Positions 12,440 through 25,100 of a DNA stretch of 64,000 bases are shown piece by piece. This DNA comes from Serinus canaria. Lineage: Eukaryota; Chordata; Aves; Passeriformes; Fringillidae. The notes under the pieces are model-generated. The model saw only the letters and a program-made list of their open reading frames with translations, had not been told where the DNA came from and did no database searches. A program made the translations under genes and the position numbers. Within the stretch, counting starts at the first letter, position 1. The number at the start of each line of letters is the position of its first letter. The stretch is taken from assembly GCF_022539315.1 (NCBI RefSeq), contig NC_066317.1, positions 51,626,435 through 51,690,434 on the forward strand. The letters are read 5' to 3'.

Positions 12440-13760
12440 GTAAAAATCACTTTTGATTCCATCACATATTTATAGCTGTATTATCAAGGTAGAAGTGTGT
12501 TCGTTATTTAACAACTTTCAGTGGGTTTTGAATATACCAAGTTTAATTCAATTTTTTAATTTAAACTCAGAACTCAGAAGAAATTTCAAAATGTGACAAA
12601 AAAATTAATGCAATTATTATGAATATACAGGCACGTCAAGACTCTAAGAGTATCATGTGATAGGAAACACAGGTCACATTCAGCTCACTGAATTATGTCT
12701 GCTCTAGCACCCCTTTATATATCACATTCTGTCCATTAGATCTTGTGAAAATGTTATACTTTTGAATAAAACTTTCTATTAACTGCATCATAGTAATATT
12801 CTTATAATCTGCAGGTTACATTAAGAGGCTTTTTCCAATGGAATTGAATTTATTTGTGAAACATTGTCAAAACAGATTCACCAAGAAAACTAGGTGGGTA
12901 ATTTCTACAGAAATGAGATTGCAATGTTTAAATTTTTAATCATTTTTGATACTCACAGCTCAAACACAGAAAAAATGTCTTGGCACCTTTAGAACACGTG
13001 AACTTTAATGGGTTTCTGAATACCTAACTATAAATTAGGTGATTAATTCACCTTTATCTGGCCATAGATGACCAAATCCCAATGACTTCTTATCTTATAT
13101 CTGTGGTAATTTTTATCTCAGATCCATGCCCTCACAGTTTCTGGGAATGTAGACCATCTCAGTGGAGTTGGGATCCAAAACCAATAAGAAATAGAGCCTT
13201 AATTTGTGTTTGGAGGTAGTTTCTTTGCATCAACTTCATCAGCATTGAAAATTAATGCTAAACAATGCTGGATTTAACTTACTGTCTTGGCCAGTAAATT
13301 TTTTGTTCATTGTCTAAATACATAGATATTACTAACTGATTAGAAGAATTCCCTGCTAATGTGAAGTAAATATTATGATTTTATCAATATGAGGGGAGAA
13401 TATCTGAGAAAATCTCTAGCTTTTTCTTTAACAGGAGTTCCCATTGGAGAGATAGAGACATTTACTGAGACTGACTGTACAGCCCATAAAGAATTTCTAG
13501 CTCTTTAAATCTCAAACCCATGTTTCTTATCCAGTGAATATTTTAAAAAGAGAGCACCAGACATACAAACAGAAAATAAATTGCTCTGTAATAGACAATC
13601 AGCTGTGATTAAGGCTGAACATAAACTCTAACAATATCTGAATCTAGATGTTAATCTCATCTATTTGAGAACGTTCCACTACAGGCTAATTGGTTTCAAC
13701 TCTGATGCATAACAGTGATCGTTAAAAACCTGTATTATTTGTGTGAAATTGAGTAAAAAA
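12440..13760. other. Unique AT-rich DNA, no gene seen
   Basis: No repeats, RNA genes or usable frames are recognised. Confidence 0.5.
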
Positions 13761-13761
13761 T

Positions 13762-13861
13762 CCCCCCCCAACACAGACACAAACACACACACCCCCACCA
13801 TAAAAAACCCAAAAACAACAGTCCCCCCCCAAAAAAAGAAAACACCAAAAATTTACCCCCC
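13762..13861. repeat. A/C-rich low-complexity tract with five C runs
   Basis: The plus strand is almost free of G and T over 100 bases. C runs of 8 (13762-13769), 5 (13792-13796), 3 (13808-13810), 8 (13823-13830) and 6 (13856-13861) are separated by CA and A tracts. The minus strand therefore has several long G runs. Confidence 0.9.
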
Positions 13862-13864
13862 ATC

Positions 13865-16460
13865 TGACCATTACTTTTTTAAACTTGGATTCCAAATTTA
13901 GGCAGGTAACTAAATGTCTGGAAATAAATGAAATCTTTAGATTTTGTGAAAAATAAAAGAAAATGAGACAGATGTTTATCAGATTCAGCAGTTTTTTAGA
14001 TTACAGTATGTCCAGCTGAAAAGGATTTCCATTTGTTTTCTTCACGGCTGTACCAGAAAATAAGGTATGAGATGCTGTGTTCTGGGTCAGGAAAGCTAGA
14101 ATATGTTGTTTAATTTGCTTATTATCAATAGATCATCTAAAATTCTCTCTTATATGACTTCTCGAAACCAAAGAAGTTGGTTCAAGGACACAAAGTATTT
14201 TTCTCTGTAAACCTTGTTACTCTCTAATACAGTATTTCATATTTCTTCATTGTTTCCAGACAATGAAGAGTCTAGAGAAAAATCAGATATCAGAATCAGA
14301 TTAGGGATTGGCATTGTTCTTTTGTTTGATTGCTTGTTTGCATTTATTTTTAGAATTGAAGGATGCAGGGTCTTTCCACATAGTCAAAATATAGGTAACC
14401 ATTTTAAATAACCACTGAAAGAGTGAGTTATGCTGGTTGTTTCACCATTCAAGTAGATGAGGGCATCCTAGAGTTACCTGTACCTTGGTTGGAAGGTTTT
14501 TTTTACCGCTTATTCTTTCAGAGTTCTGATATGCAGGCATTCCATGAACCTGAAAATCGTGAACCATGACTGGAAATAAAGACAAAATATAACATAGCAG
14601 CCCTTAAAAAAGTAAAGTAGCCAATTATTCTCCTTCCTTTTCTCCAATCTGAAGATATATCAGTTGTCACAGGAAGATAATAAATACCTTGCATTCAATG
14701 TCTTAGACAAGCCTTCAATTCACCTTCAATTAATTCAGCACTAGCTTTATTTGCTTGTCTTCAAACTTCTAATATGATTTACTGGTGCAGTTAATGTGGA
14801 AAAAATACATATGTAATTCTTTTTCATACATTTTGAATTAAACAACACAATAAAATCAGTTTCGCCCATTGATAAGCTCTTAGATAATCTTTGTTCCCTG
14901 TTCCAGATCTCCTCTGTTCTTTTAACATGCCCATACTGTTAGCTTCTCATTTGAGGAAGGAAAAATAATTTGTTCTCTGTTATTAGACTGAATATAATTT
15001 TTGAAACTGTTCCAGTACATCTTAGTTACACTATTCCTGTTTTCTCCTTGCAGAATAACTGAAGGTCTGATAGATTAATTGTTCCTGATGGAAAGTCACA
15101 ACAAACTCATTTTCTATGGCATTTTCCATTAAGTTAAGCCTCAGTTATTCTACTTTTTATTCTGTAATTTTCCTTGGGTATTTTTGTCATAGTGTATAAC
15201 GGAGTTTCTCACTGTATAAAAGGATTGAAGACTTTGAAGTATGATGACCAAATGTGGGTCAATAAAATAAAGCTCTCCACTGTGTAGACAGCTAGAATAT
15301 AAGAGCATATGTCTAAGACCCCACAAGGGATAACTGAAAGAAGGATTTTCACCTTTAATGGTATTTCCAGTGTTATGAAGAATAGTTAAAACATGGCTGC
15401 CTACTCCAAAAATCTTCATCAAAAGCAAGTATAATGTCTGATCATATATATCTTCCAAGTACACATAGGTGATTCTTCAGTGATTATATAAGAATATCCT
15501 GTGAAAACTCTTTATTTATCAGAAATTCTTCTTTCTTAGTGCTATTTCAGGCAAAGTATTGTGCTTAGCTTGAAGTCCTGTCAGAAAATCAAAGTACTGC
15601 AAAAAAAAAGTGACCTAAAGCAATAATAATAGTAAGGAAAACTAAATTAAAGAGATGTCAATAAGAGAATCAATTGCAGTCACTAACAAAAGTGATAATA
15701 CTGCACCTGGCCTAAGTCTTGCTATTTAATGATTCTTATTTACATCATAAAATCTTCACTAGAAAGATTTGTAAAAGTAAAAGGGTAGTCTAATTTTTGC
15801 ATCTTGAATTAAAACAACACAGAAGTATTAACAGATCAGAGAAGTTATATTTATTTCTCCAAATAAAAATAATCTGATTTCATATACTCTGCATTATACT
15901 GCTATTTCAAAATTAATCTTTATCATCCTAGAAATTGAGGAGTATTATTTGAACTTTTATTTTGCAGATACCTATGTGAACATATAATGCCTCCTGATAT
16001 GAACATATAACACCTCCTGAATCCTCTGAGATTTCTATGTGAGTATTTTAAATCAGTGTATGAGGTTGGAATCAAACCATAACAATCAACTTGGAATTGC
16101 TTGAAAAGATCCATAGAGATAAATATCAAATACTTGCTGAAGGTGTCCTGGAATTGGTATATTAAATTAAGTTGGGATATTAGATTTTTTTTTTCTCTTT
16201 TGAAAATTCCAGCCCTAATATAATTTAGTTAATGTAGAGCCACTCTTGGAATCTCTGAGAGCTTTGTCTTAATGATATTTAAAAAAATATTTGCCCAAGG
16301 CATACTATCTTTTAGAAATTCTGCAAGATTTTGCTACAAAGTTTGCAAAAATGTAGCTTAGATCCTCTACTGTTTTTCATCATGCATGAGAAGAATATTC
16401 TAAATTTAATATTCTGTTCTGGAATTCCCTTTCATTTTTCAATTAGTTCCATAAGTTAAT
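13865..16460. other. Unique AT-rich DNA, no gene seen
   Basis: No transposon is recognised. The minus-strand frame 15150-15464 (104 codons) is unrecognised, but its sequence has a TATAAAAGG-like element at about 15213-15221 and somewhat lower A+T. It could be an unrecognised old repeat. Confidence 0.45.
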
Positions 16461-16504
16461 ACAGCACAAATTTATCTGATACAGCACAAATATATCTGAG
16501 ACAG
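16461..16504. repeat. 20-bp direct tandem repeat, two copies
   Basis: The unit ACAGCACAAATTTATCTGAT (16461-16480) is repeated at 16481-16500 with two or three changes. A 4-base start of a third copy follows. Confidence 0.85.
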
Positions 16505-17360
16505 TAAATTTCCTTTATTTTGATCCTTCTCATCCTGTGACATACCTTTCATAGAAGGTCCAAATGGCTTCAGAGAAACATAGACATAGTATTTTCCAGT
16601 ATTGCCAAGTTTTACTTCTTTGGACTCTGCTCATGATGACAGATGATTTTGAGCATATTGCTATGCAAATATTCAAACTTAACCTCAATACCAAAGCTAC
16701 TGGTACATTTGGCCAGCTGACTCTCTGCTCATGTGTAGTCATGCCCTCAGGCACCTGTGTGCCTCTGTGGCTTTTAGCTCTCATCTTCAAATGATCCAAC
16801 TCTTCAGTGGGATTGTCTCTTATTTTAATGTTCCCTTGGAGTATATATACATTTATGGAATAAAAATTTGAGTCTATATGCATTACAAAATGCATTGCAA
16901 ACAGTCTTAGCCAGCTCTGTCTGAATAAATTTGTTATTCATGTTCCTTACTTCATGTTTCAGAAAGTCATTTTAGGACCCACAAACTGGCTATAGACAAG
17001 CAATCAAGTTGCCTAGTCTAACAACTTAATTCCTTTCAGTTCCTTTGCTCTACATACCTAGGCTAAGTCTAAGACAAATTCAATTAGTTTGTGGAAATTC
17101 AATTATTATTCAGTGGAATAATAAAATATCTCAAATTTATCATAAAATAGCATGGGCAATTAGCACAGAACAGTTCCTGCATGGTAATTTAATACTCTCA
17201 ATGTCTTGGAGTAATTTGCATGTGCATTCAGATGCAGAAATATTCTTAAAGCTGAAGCACACATAAATATTTAAATTTTTTTAGAATTAAAATATGAAGA
17301 GCACATTGTTGATTCAGATGACCAAGAAAAACAAGCTTACTCCTGTGACTCTCCTGAAGT
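16505..17360. other. Unique DNA with overlapping unrecognised frames
   Basis: A 121-codon minus-strand frame (16530-16895) and a 76-codon plus-strand frame (16564-16794) cover the same bases. Neither shows a motif I know and at most one could be real. Most likely both are chance. Confidence 0.4.
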
Positions 17361-17650
17361 TACAGAATCACAGGATGGCAAAACCACAAAATGACTGATA
17401 TGGGAAGGGACATCTGCAGGTCACCTGGTCCAATATACCTGCTCAAGCAGGCACACCTGGAGCAGATAACCCAGCACCATGACCAGGCCTCCTTTGAATA
17501 TCTCCAAGCAGGGATGTTTCACTTTATGGGCAAGCTGTAACTGTGCTCAGTCACCTTCATAATAAAAGAAAAGATGTTTCCTTACATTTAGAGGGAATCT
17601 CCCCTGCTTCAGTTTGTGCCCATTGCCTCTGGTTCTGTTACTACTGAATG
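17361..17650 (-). mobile_element. CR1 LINE, 3' region, minus strand
   Basis: The plus strand starts with the antisense tail TACAGAATCACAGGATGG. It then shows 'gggaagggacatctgcaggtcacctggtccaa', 'gctcaagcaggcacacctggagcag', 'gaatatctccaagcaggga' and 'cagtttgtgcccattgcctctggttctgtta', all in the expected CR1 order. The 3' end is on the left, the 5' side is truncated near 17650, and many substitutions indicate age. Confidence 0.92.
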
Positions 17651-17654
17651 GTTA

Positions 17655-20150
17655 AACACAGGTGCTTCAGATCCATTTGTAGCTGAAGAAGGTAATGTTT
17701 TAGAATGGGAGTGAAAATGTAGCAGTTTAGTCACTTCCTGGTTTATCCACAAAGCACATGTCACAGGGTGATTTCAAGCCATATTTAAAATGCACATTTA
17801 AAATTCATGGGAGCTAAGATGTGATATATGTCTGCCCTTTATTTCATTTCACAAAGAAACAAGACACTTGACTGACTGAAGTAGGAAAAACTTGACTGCA
17901 TATTTTTTCTTCTCATATTCATTTAAACTCAAGCTCAATTTTGCATGACAGTTTAGAACAAAATGATAACTGTTTTGAAAAATGTTTTGTAACACCTGGA
18001 AAACTAAGACCAGTATTTCAGTGATCCAGTTTATCTTACAGAGGCTTCTATTGGTTCTTTTCCATTTGTACTTGTCTCTTTTCTTCCTTGTCAATGAATA
18101 AAGTAAAACGAAATCCTTAGCATGCATACCATAATTTATTGATGAATTGGTGATACGTTCATTTCATGCACTACAAAAAATGAGAAAACATTATGATCGT
18201 GCTATGGTTGTTGAAGTTAAGCAACACCTATAGAAACAAAAAACCCCACATTTTTTAATTGCACAGAGTATGGGCACATTGAATTAAAGAGACAAGCAGT
18301 GTTAGAGGGTACCTGAGGAATTTCAGTATAATAGAACCTCTACTTTATCTTTAAAATATTCATTCCTAGAGTAAATTAATCACCTCTCTTGAAACGTATT
18401 TCCTAAAAAATATCACTTAAGTCTACCCTAATCTTCCTGACTACATTAATGCTATTTGCTGCTTATATTCATCTCTATCCTATTTCTTCACCAAGAATAT
18501 TTTTACTATGTTTTAATCCTTATTTACAAGAAACATATTTTTTCAAATATGTGTTTTATAAAAATCTTACTACCTGCCTCCATAATTTCTCTTTTCTGCT
18601 TGTCATTTTTGTATTTATTTGAAAAGGCACTATAATAACTTATATACCAACATACTTATTTTTTTTGTACTAAACATTCACAGAAAAGAATAGGAAATGA
18701 TGAATACCAAGGGTCACAGTTCTTTGTATGAAACAGAACAGACAAGTAAAAAGACAGGGGGAAAATGAAGTCATCACTATGACTTCTATGGCAAATAATT
18801 ACAGGGTTGTCTATAGCAGTCTTGAGAGCTTTTTTGCAGCAAGCATGCCATACTTAAAAACTGAAATGTGAGCTCTCTATGCCCAGTAAGCAGCTAATGA
18901 TGTTTTCTGTTAACAGACTAAGCTTTCTGGGAAATCCTATACTGTCAACGACTAGGAGCCAGCAATGGAAAAACGCCAAATTTAATAAAGAAATTGGCAA
19001 GATAGTACTGCAACCTGAAAAGAGAAAATAAATAATTCGATTTCTACATATATATTCTAAAATAACATCCTGACAGGTTGTCACTGACGTTTGATTATGA
19101 TTTTATTATTCAGTGCCAATAAACACAAGCACAGAAAGTTCTCCTTTATGCAAAATTCCTTCATGCAAAACTCCTTTTTACTTAGATTTTCATAAGTGTG
19201 GAAGTTTCATCAGGATTCCCCAATCATTCTACCCCTGCTTGCCACATAAATTCTTCTAGCAAACTGGGAATGAGAAGCAAACTGTGAGTACTAGGTTGGA
19301 CTGCATGAATTGTATAGATTGTCAAATAGCTTTACTTTGAAATTACCTTATGATAGGGGAAGGAACTATATATATACCATTTGAATATCTTATTAGGAAT
19401 TTTATTTTTCTATATTGTAATGGCTCCTGAAAGCAGAACAAAAAATAAATACTCCTGAAACTGTCCAAATTTACTTGGGAAGATTTAGGTTCACCCCTCA
19501 AAGTCTGTGAGCAAGCAAGAAAAAAAAGAAGTGGAAGCACAATTTGCTTACAGAAAAAGAGTCACAGAAGTAAAACTAAATAATTTGTTAGAATGTTTAT
19601 GTAGAGAGGATCATCCTATTTTCATAGGAGAAAACAAAACTCAGCTTTGGCACTTAGAATCTTTAATTAATTAATTCTAACATTGCAATAAATTACGTAT
19701 TTATAACCACCAAACAAAACAAAGCAAAAACTACAACTACTTTTAAAAAAGATAGACAACATTTAATAGAAGTGTTCATGAGTAACATAATAAATATTTG
19801 TATCAGTGATTTAACACACAGATTTAAAATGGCATCTAATTTCAAAATTCACAATTTAAATTGATCCTAGTGTAACTTTTAATTATAGTTAAAAAAAAAA
19901 CAAACAGTAAAAATTCTGTAATACATGATGGTAGTTTCTGGTTAATGTTTATGCCATTTCTCTCTTTAGGAAAGTAAATAATGGTTATCATATTTTGACT
20001 AACATAAAAAGAATGACAGTACCCTAGGAAGTTTCAAAATGTTTTGGTGAGAGAATGAACTCAGTATTTTGTAAAATAAGCCTCAACTGTCCTCGGATTT
20101 TACTATGTCTGTTCCTAGCATAGCAGGAAAATTATCAACTTCATCAAAAG
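17655..20150. other. Unique AT-rich DNA, no gene seen
   Basis: No recognisable element is seen. The minus-strand frames at 17849-18127, 18854-19084 and 19343-19540 are short and motif-free. Confidence 0.5.
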
Positions 20151-20154
20151 GAAA

Positions 20155-21003
20155 TGTCAAATCCTGCACCTGGGATATCACAAGCTCATGTTCTGGGGGA
20201 GTCTAATGACCAATGAATTGCAGAAATAAATCTGTCAGTCTGGATGGATGAGTTGAACCTGGCTAACAGTGTATCTCTGTGACAAAAAAAAAAAAAAAAA
20301 AAAAAAAACCAAAAAAACAAAAAACAAAACACCTGCCTATAGCAGCATCAGGAAGATGGTGGACAGAGGTGATCCTTCTCTCTAATCTGCACCAGTAAAA
20401 TATATCTGGAGTGCTGAGTCCATTTCTGGGCTGCTCAGTACAGGAGACAAATGGATGTGTGGTACAGCAGGAGACCACAATCCATAGAAACACTTAAGGG
20501 ACTGCAGCTTCTGAAATATGAGGAAATGCTAAGAGTTGGGACTGTTCAGCCAGAAGAGAAATCAGACCTATCTTATAAAAACACATAAATATTTGATGGA
20601 AAGGTGCAAGGAGGATAGACTCTCGTCACAGAGTGCCCCAGTGACAGAGGAATAAGACTGAGCACAGGAGTTTAGTGTTTTGGTTTTTTGTTTTTGTTTT
20701 TTAATTTCTATTGAAATACAGGAATTTCCATTTAAAATTTTCAAAAATAAACAAGCAGACCAAATCACAACCCAAACTACCATTCAAAAAACAAAAAAAA
20801 AATCAACTTTTTTTTTTTTTTGCAGTGAGGTTGATCAAACATGCTAAAAAACTGCCCAGAGCAACTGTTGAGGCTTCATTCTCAGAGATATTCAAAACCT
20901 GATGGTGTGATCCTGAGGAACCTGTTCTAGATTTTCTTGCTTTAAACAGGATGGTTGGACTGGAAGATCTCCACAGGAATCTTGTCTCAATCATTCTGCT
21001 GCT
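20155..21003 (+). mobile_element. Long decayed CR1 LINE, plus strand
   Basis: CR1 sense landmarks appear in order: 'aaatcctgcacctggga' (20160), 'ggagtgctgagtccatttctgggctgc' (about 20408), 'aagggactgcagcttctgaaatatgagg', 'gttgggactgttcagccagaagag', 'gaaaggtgcaaggaggatagactc', 'gcccagagcaactgttgaggcttca', 'gagatattcaaaacctgatg', and 'ggttggactggaagatctccacagg' with a final TCATTCTGCTGC (end about 21003). It covers the end of ORF2 and the 3' UTR. It is interrupted by a 25-base A run (20284-20308) and by about 130 bases of A/T-rich filler (20690-20822). Reading frames are destroyed. Confidence 0.85.
20284..20308. repeat. Poly(A) run inside CR1
   Basis: Twenty-five consecutive A residues, followed by further A-rich CAAAA units to 20330, interrupt the CR1 copy. 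CR1 elements do not carry poly(A) tails, so this is later expansion or the tail of another insertion. Confidence 0.95.
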
Positions 21004-21004
21004 C

Positions 21005-22113
21005 CATAACACAGGTCTCTCTGGGAAAACACAGTCCAAGATATATATCAATTAATATTGCTGTTGTTGGCAACACTAGATTGCTAACTCTTGTGTATTG
21101 ACAAATACATACTGTAATTTGTGATAATTACCACATATATTAGCCTCAGCATCAGGGTTATATCTTCAATAAGATGAAAGTTTTTATGTTTCAGACTTGA
21201 GTGGGCTTTTTGTCCTTAATTCTGGCACATTAAATTTTGGTAAATTTTTTCTGTGACCACTTATTTAAAAGAGGTTTTCTAAAATATAAAGATTGCAAAA
21301 CTGTTGTTCATTTCATTTTCAACACTTCCGAAAGTGTGCTAAGCGACAGAGGATGTTGAAAATTTCAATGGTTTAAAAAATGTTACCGCTATATTTTTCC
21401 AGGAAAGAACATTTTCACTCCTTTAAAAACATAAACCCACTGTCCCTATTTTAAGCACAGAGTATTATAGAGAACAGAGTATACCCAGCTACGTTCTGTC
21501 AGTATTTTGCAACTAGTAAGCATATATTGACTTTTTTAGGTCAGTATTAAGCTTATTGACTGGAGGATTTAATATTTACAGTATTTTGCCAGAATCAATA
21601 TGATGACCTTAAGGAGAGAAAGAAAATGTCTTGGCGTCAACTAAATAAAAGTGTTTTCTGTTTGTGCCAGAAAGCTGCTGATATTTAAATATATTTATTG
21701 TGAAAAATATGGAATGTAGTTACAGGTAACAGCTCATCATTCTTTGTCTCCTGGAACTTCTTATTTTTAAACATGAAAAAACTTAGTCATTTAAAAAAAA
21801 AAGTTATGAGACTTTGTAATATCTGTTGTTTCATGTCCTTTCTTTTTAAGAGACCACTAATGTCACGCTTGACTCCACGGATTTCAGTTTCAGAGAAATT
21901 GTATTTTATTTTTTTGCTTTTAAAATGTAAAGCATGCCTCTCACTTTTTCACTAGCCATTAGTGCAAATTAGGATCATCTCAAAGTAGAAGGAACTTTTT
22001 CCTATTACTTTCGGCATGGTGGCTTTAAAATGCCATGGCACCCCTATCCATTTTCAACATTTTTAATGAGGATGATCAGAAAACTCCACAAAAATCTTAT
22101 GGTGGTTTTTTTT

Positions 22114-22115
<2 letters not shown>
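21005..22115. other. Unique AT-rich DNA, no gene seen
   Basis: No repeat or coding signal is recognised. Confidence 0.5.

Positions 22116-22144
<29 letters not shown>
22116..22144. repeat. Poly(T) run of 29
   Basis: A homopolymer of 29 T residues preceded by GGTGGTTTTTTTTGG and followed by GTGTGTGTTTG. It could be a reverse-orientation poly(A) tail, but no retrocopy is recognisable on the left, so a simple repeat is preferred. Confidence 0.95.
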
Positions 22145-22149
22145 GTGTG

Positions 22150-25100
22150 TGTTTGAAATCCCTATTACATTATGAGATATTGCATGAGAAATAGAAGTTA
22201 ATGCAATACAGCACAGTAATGCTCCCTATTGCACTGTACTGCACATTGCTATGCTACACCATGCCTATTATCTATAATCATGATAGCTGATTTACACTTG
22301 GTCTTCTATGTCCTTCTTTAGGGAATATGCCTTTCTGCTTATTACTCAGGTTGTTATAAGAATGAAAATAAAATACGAACAAAATATAAATTTTGCCAAA
22401 CAGCACTGAGTTACTGCTTGTTACACATCTTTATTCAGACTAAAACAATGCACCACATAGCTGTTTGGTTTTTTTAACAGACCTGTAGAAAAGTAGCTAA
22501 GGAAGGATGCCATATCTTCTAATATTTATTTGCTTTTATAGAAATATGTAAATGCTAAATAATTCTGTATTTTTTATGTTTATTAGTGTATTATGTATTT
22601 TCTTAAATAGATCTATATTTTCAAAATTTTTTTACTGTGTTTGCATTATTAATGTCTTCCATTTTTTGTTTCAGCAATTCTAATCATTACAAATGTCAGT
22701 GGAAGTCCATTGAAATGACTAACACACTGAGAAAATGAAAGTGATTTAATCTTTCTTTTAAAATTTTTGCCTATAAAAGTTTAAGTGTTAAAACTGGTAA
22801 CAGATCAGATTATTCTGGTTTTTGTATTCTGAATTCAACTCATTTTGAGATGTTGTAGAAAATCTGTAAACAAAGACTGAGGAAAAAATCACTAAAATAG
22901 CAAAGGCATTATGTAAATTTGCCCCCCAAATAAATTTGAAAAACATGTTTTTAAAGGGAAAACCTTTCATTGCTTGGGTGTGAAAGAAAGGTTTTTCTTA
23001 ATTTTCAAATGTTTTTAGAGATGCCAAAATCTAATTTTTTTGTAAAATCATGTGGCTACTTTGCTATTTAGTATTTACCTCTTCACACTTGATATAGTCA
23101 TGATGACATTCAAAGATACAATTTCTAAAAAAAATAATAAAATAATTGAGGAATCAATTTTAAAACTGATTTTTTAATGCATATAAGTTATTTGACTGTT
23201 GTACTCTCACCATCAAAAATTAACTGATATGTTGATATACTCAACGGAACACCTTTAGGGAAATAAAATTATCTTTAAAAATACCAGTTTTTCTATTAAG
23301 AACCTCAGAATCTCCTGGGATGAAAATGGAAACAAAAGAGCTACAGAAATGTCAAAAGGAACACTTCATGGTGTCCTAAAAGCTTATTTACTCTAAGAGA
23401 AAAATATAAGAGGAGAAGAGAGAAAGTGGCTGTAACAATCCACAGTACATGAGCTGTTGCTGAGATACGGTGTATTTCTTGAGGAAAAAAATTTGACCGT
23501 GTGCAATATGAATTCTTTCTCTCTGTTACAATGAAAAAAATAGCATTTACAGAAAGAAAAAAAAAAATCCTCTCTCTTAAAGCTACATTTCGGTTTGCTT
23601 TTATTTTCTTTTCATCTGGATGAAAATACAATTTTCCTTGCATTTTTATTTAAATTATTCCAAATGTAGCTGAAAGGTATATTTCATTTTATAATAGTAT
23701 TGAATAAAGAGTGAAACATCATCAGAATCTGTTTTACTCATTAAGGGCCTAAGCACACAGATTTAGCTCTTTTCTCTCACCTTTTCACCTTTGCTTTTCT
23801 TCTACCTAAAGCTTTTGTTTAAGTACAGGCTATATTTTTTCTCACCTTTTCAGCAAACATAGCATGAATAATGAGGAAAGTAAAAACAGAAGAAAAGCTG
23901 TGCAATGTCAGGCTAAAGGTTAATCTGCAGAAAGGTGCATTTATGATAACTCTAGCAGTAGCCACAAGCAAGGTCTAACAAGGAGCAGCAGGCGCAAAAT
24001 AATTTCCTAGGGTACTTCCTCCTCTCTAAATATTTGGGGCAGAAATTCTTTTTGAGACAGGCATTTTCTTCATGTTTGAAACTCTTGGATGGATTTATCC
24101 TCCCATGTTTGTCCAATATGTCTTTTGATGCTACATTATGTAAATCACTATAATGCAGACTGTGATTAATACCACTCACAGGCAAATAGTGCTTGCTTCA
24201 GATGTTCGGCAAAACCTTTACACACTTCTCAACAAAATAAACCAAACACCTATTAAAGTGAAGAGAGAATTTTTTATGTCTGTCTTGTGTTTTCTGTATT
24301 TTTTCTTAATGTTGCTGAGATGACATGGCACTTGCTGTTTCATGATTGCTCTAAAGTTCCCTAAATTATTCTCAAATTGCTATGTCTTAGGCTGTTTTTC
24401 TGACCTCTTAAGCTGTCCTGTTTCCTACTTGATAGGGAATAAACACTTTCTTCCTTTTTTTTATTCACTCTTCCCATGAAAAATTGCAATATACCTGTCA
24501 ATTGAAAGTATGTTGATTTTCACATTTGATATATTTTCCATGAAATATGAAATACTTTGAGACAAATGCTAATATTCTGTCAACAGAGAAGAATAACATC
24601 TACCATAAGGGAAAGTACAGAAAAAAAATCTGTGTTGAGCTATACTTTGAATGTTTTTCACCTACTGCATATATATTCTTTTAAGCTAAAACTTTCAGTT
24701 ATGATATTAAATGTGTAACTTAATCACATGTGGAATTATGGTGTCTTTGTGGAGAGATTTTCCAATTACATTCAGACTGACAGCTACTGTAAATAACAGT
24801 CAAGTTTCATAGCAAATGAACCTTAAATTTAGTTTGAAAACCACATTTTCATGTCATACATTTTTTCCTACCTTTATATGCAGAAAAATATAGAGAAAAT
24901 GTGTGTATAATTGATAAATATATTAAATGCTGACATTGATTAAAGGCAAACTTCCTGGAAGCAATAAAGAGGTATATGAGACTCTCCTTGTTTTCTAAAA
25001 AAAAAATAAATTCTTTTTTTTTTGGATATTGTTTTAAAACTTATAATAAAAAAAAGAATATATTTTAAATAAAATGCAAATTAATTAGGGAAAGTGACTT

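Noticed and set aside
16530..16895. 121-codon minus frame overlapped by a 76-codon plus frame
   Set aside because: Mutual overlap, no motif, no splice or promoter context.
22116..22144. Poly(T) run as the tail of a minus-strand processed pseudogene
   Set aside because: No recognisable coding or untranslated sequence on the expected side and no target duplication seen.
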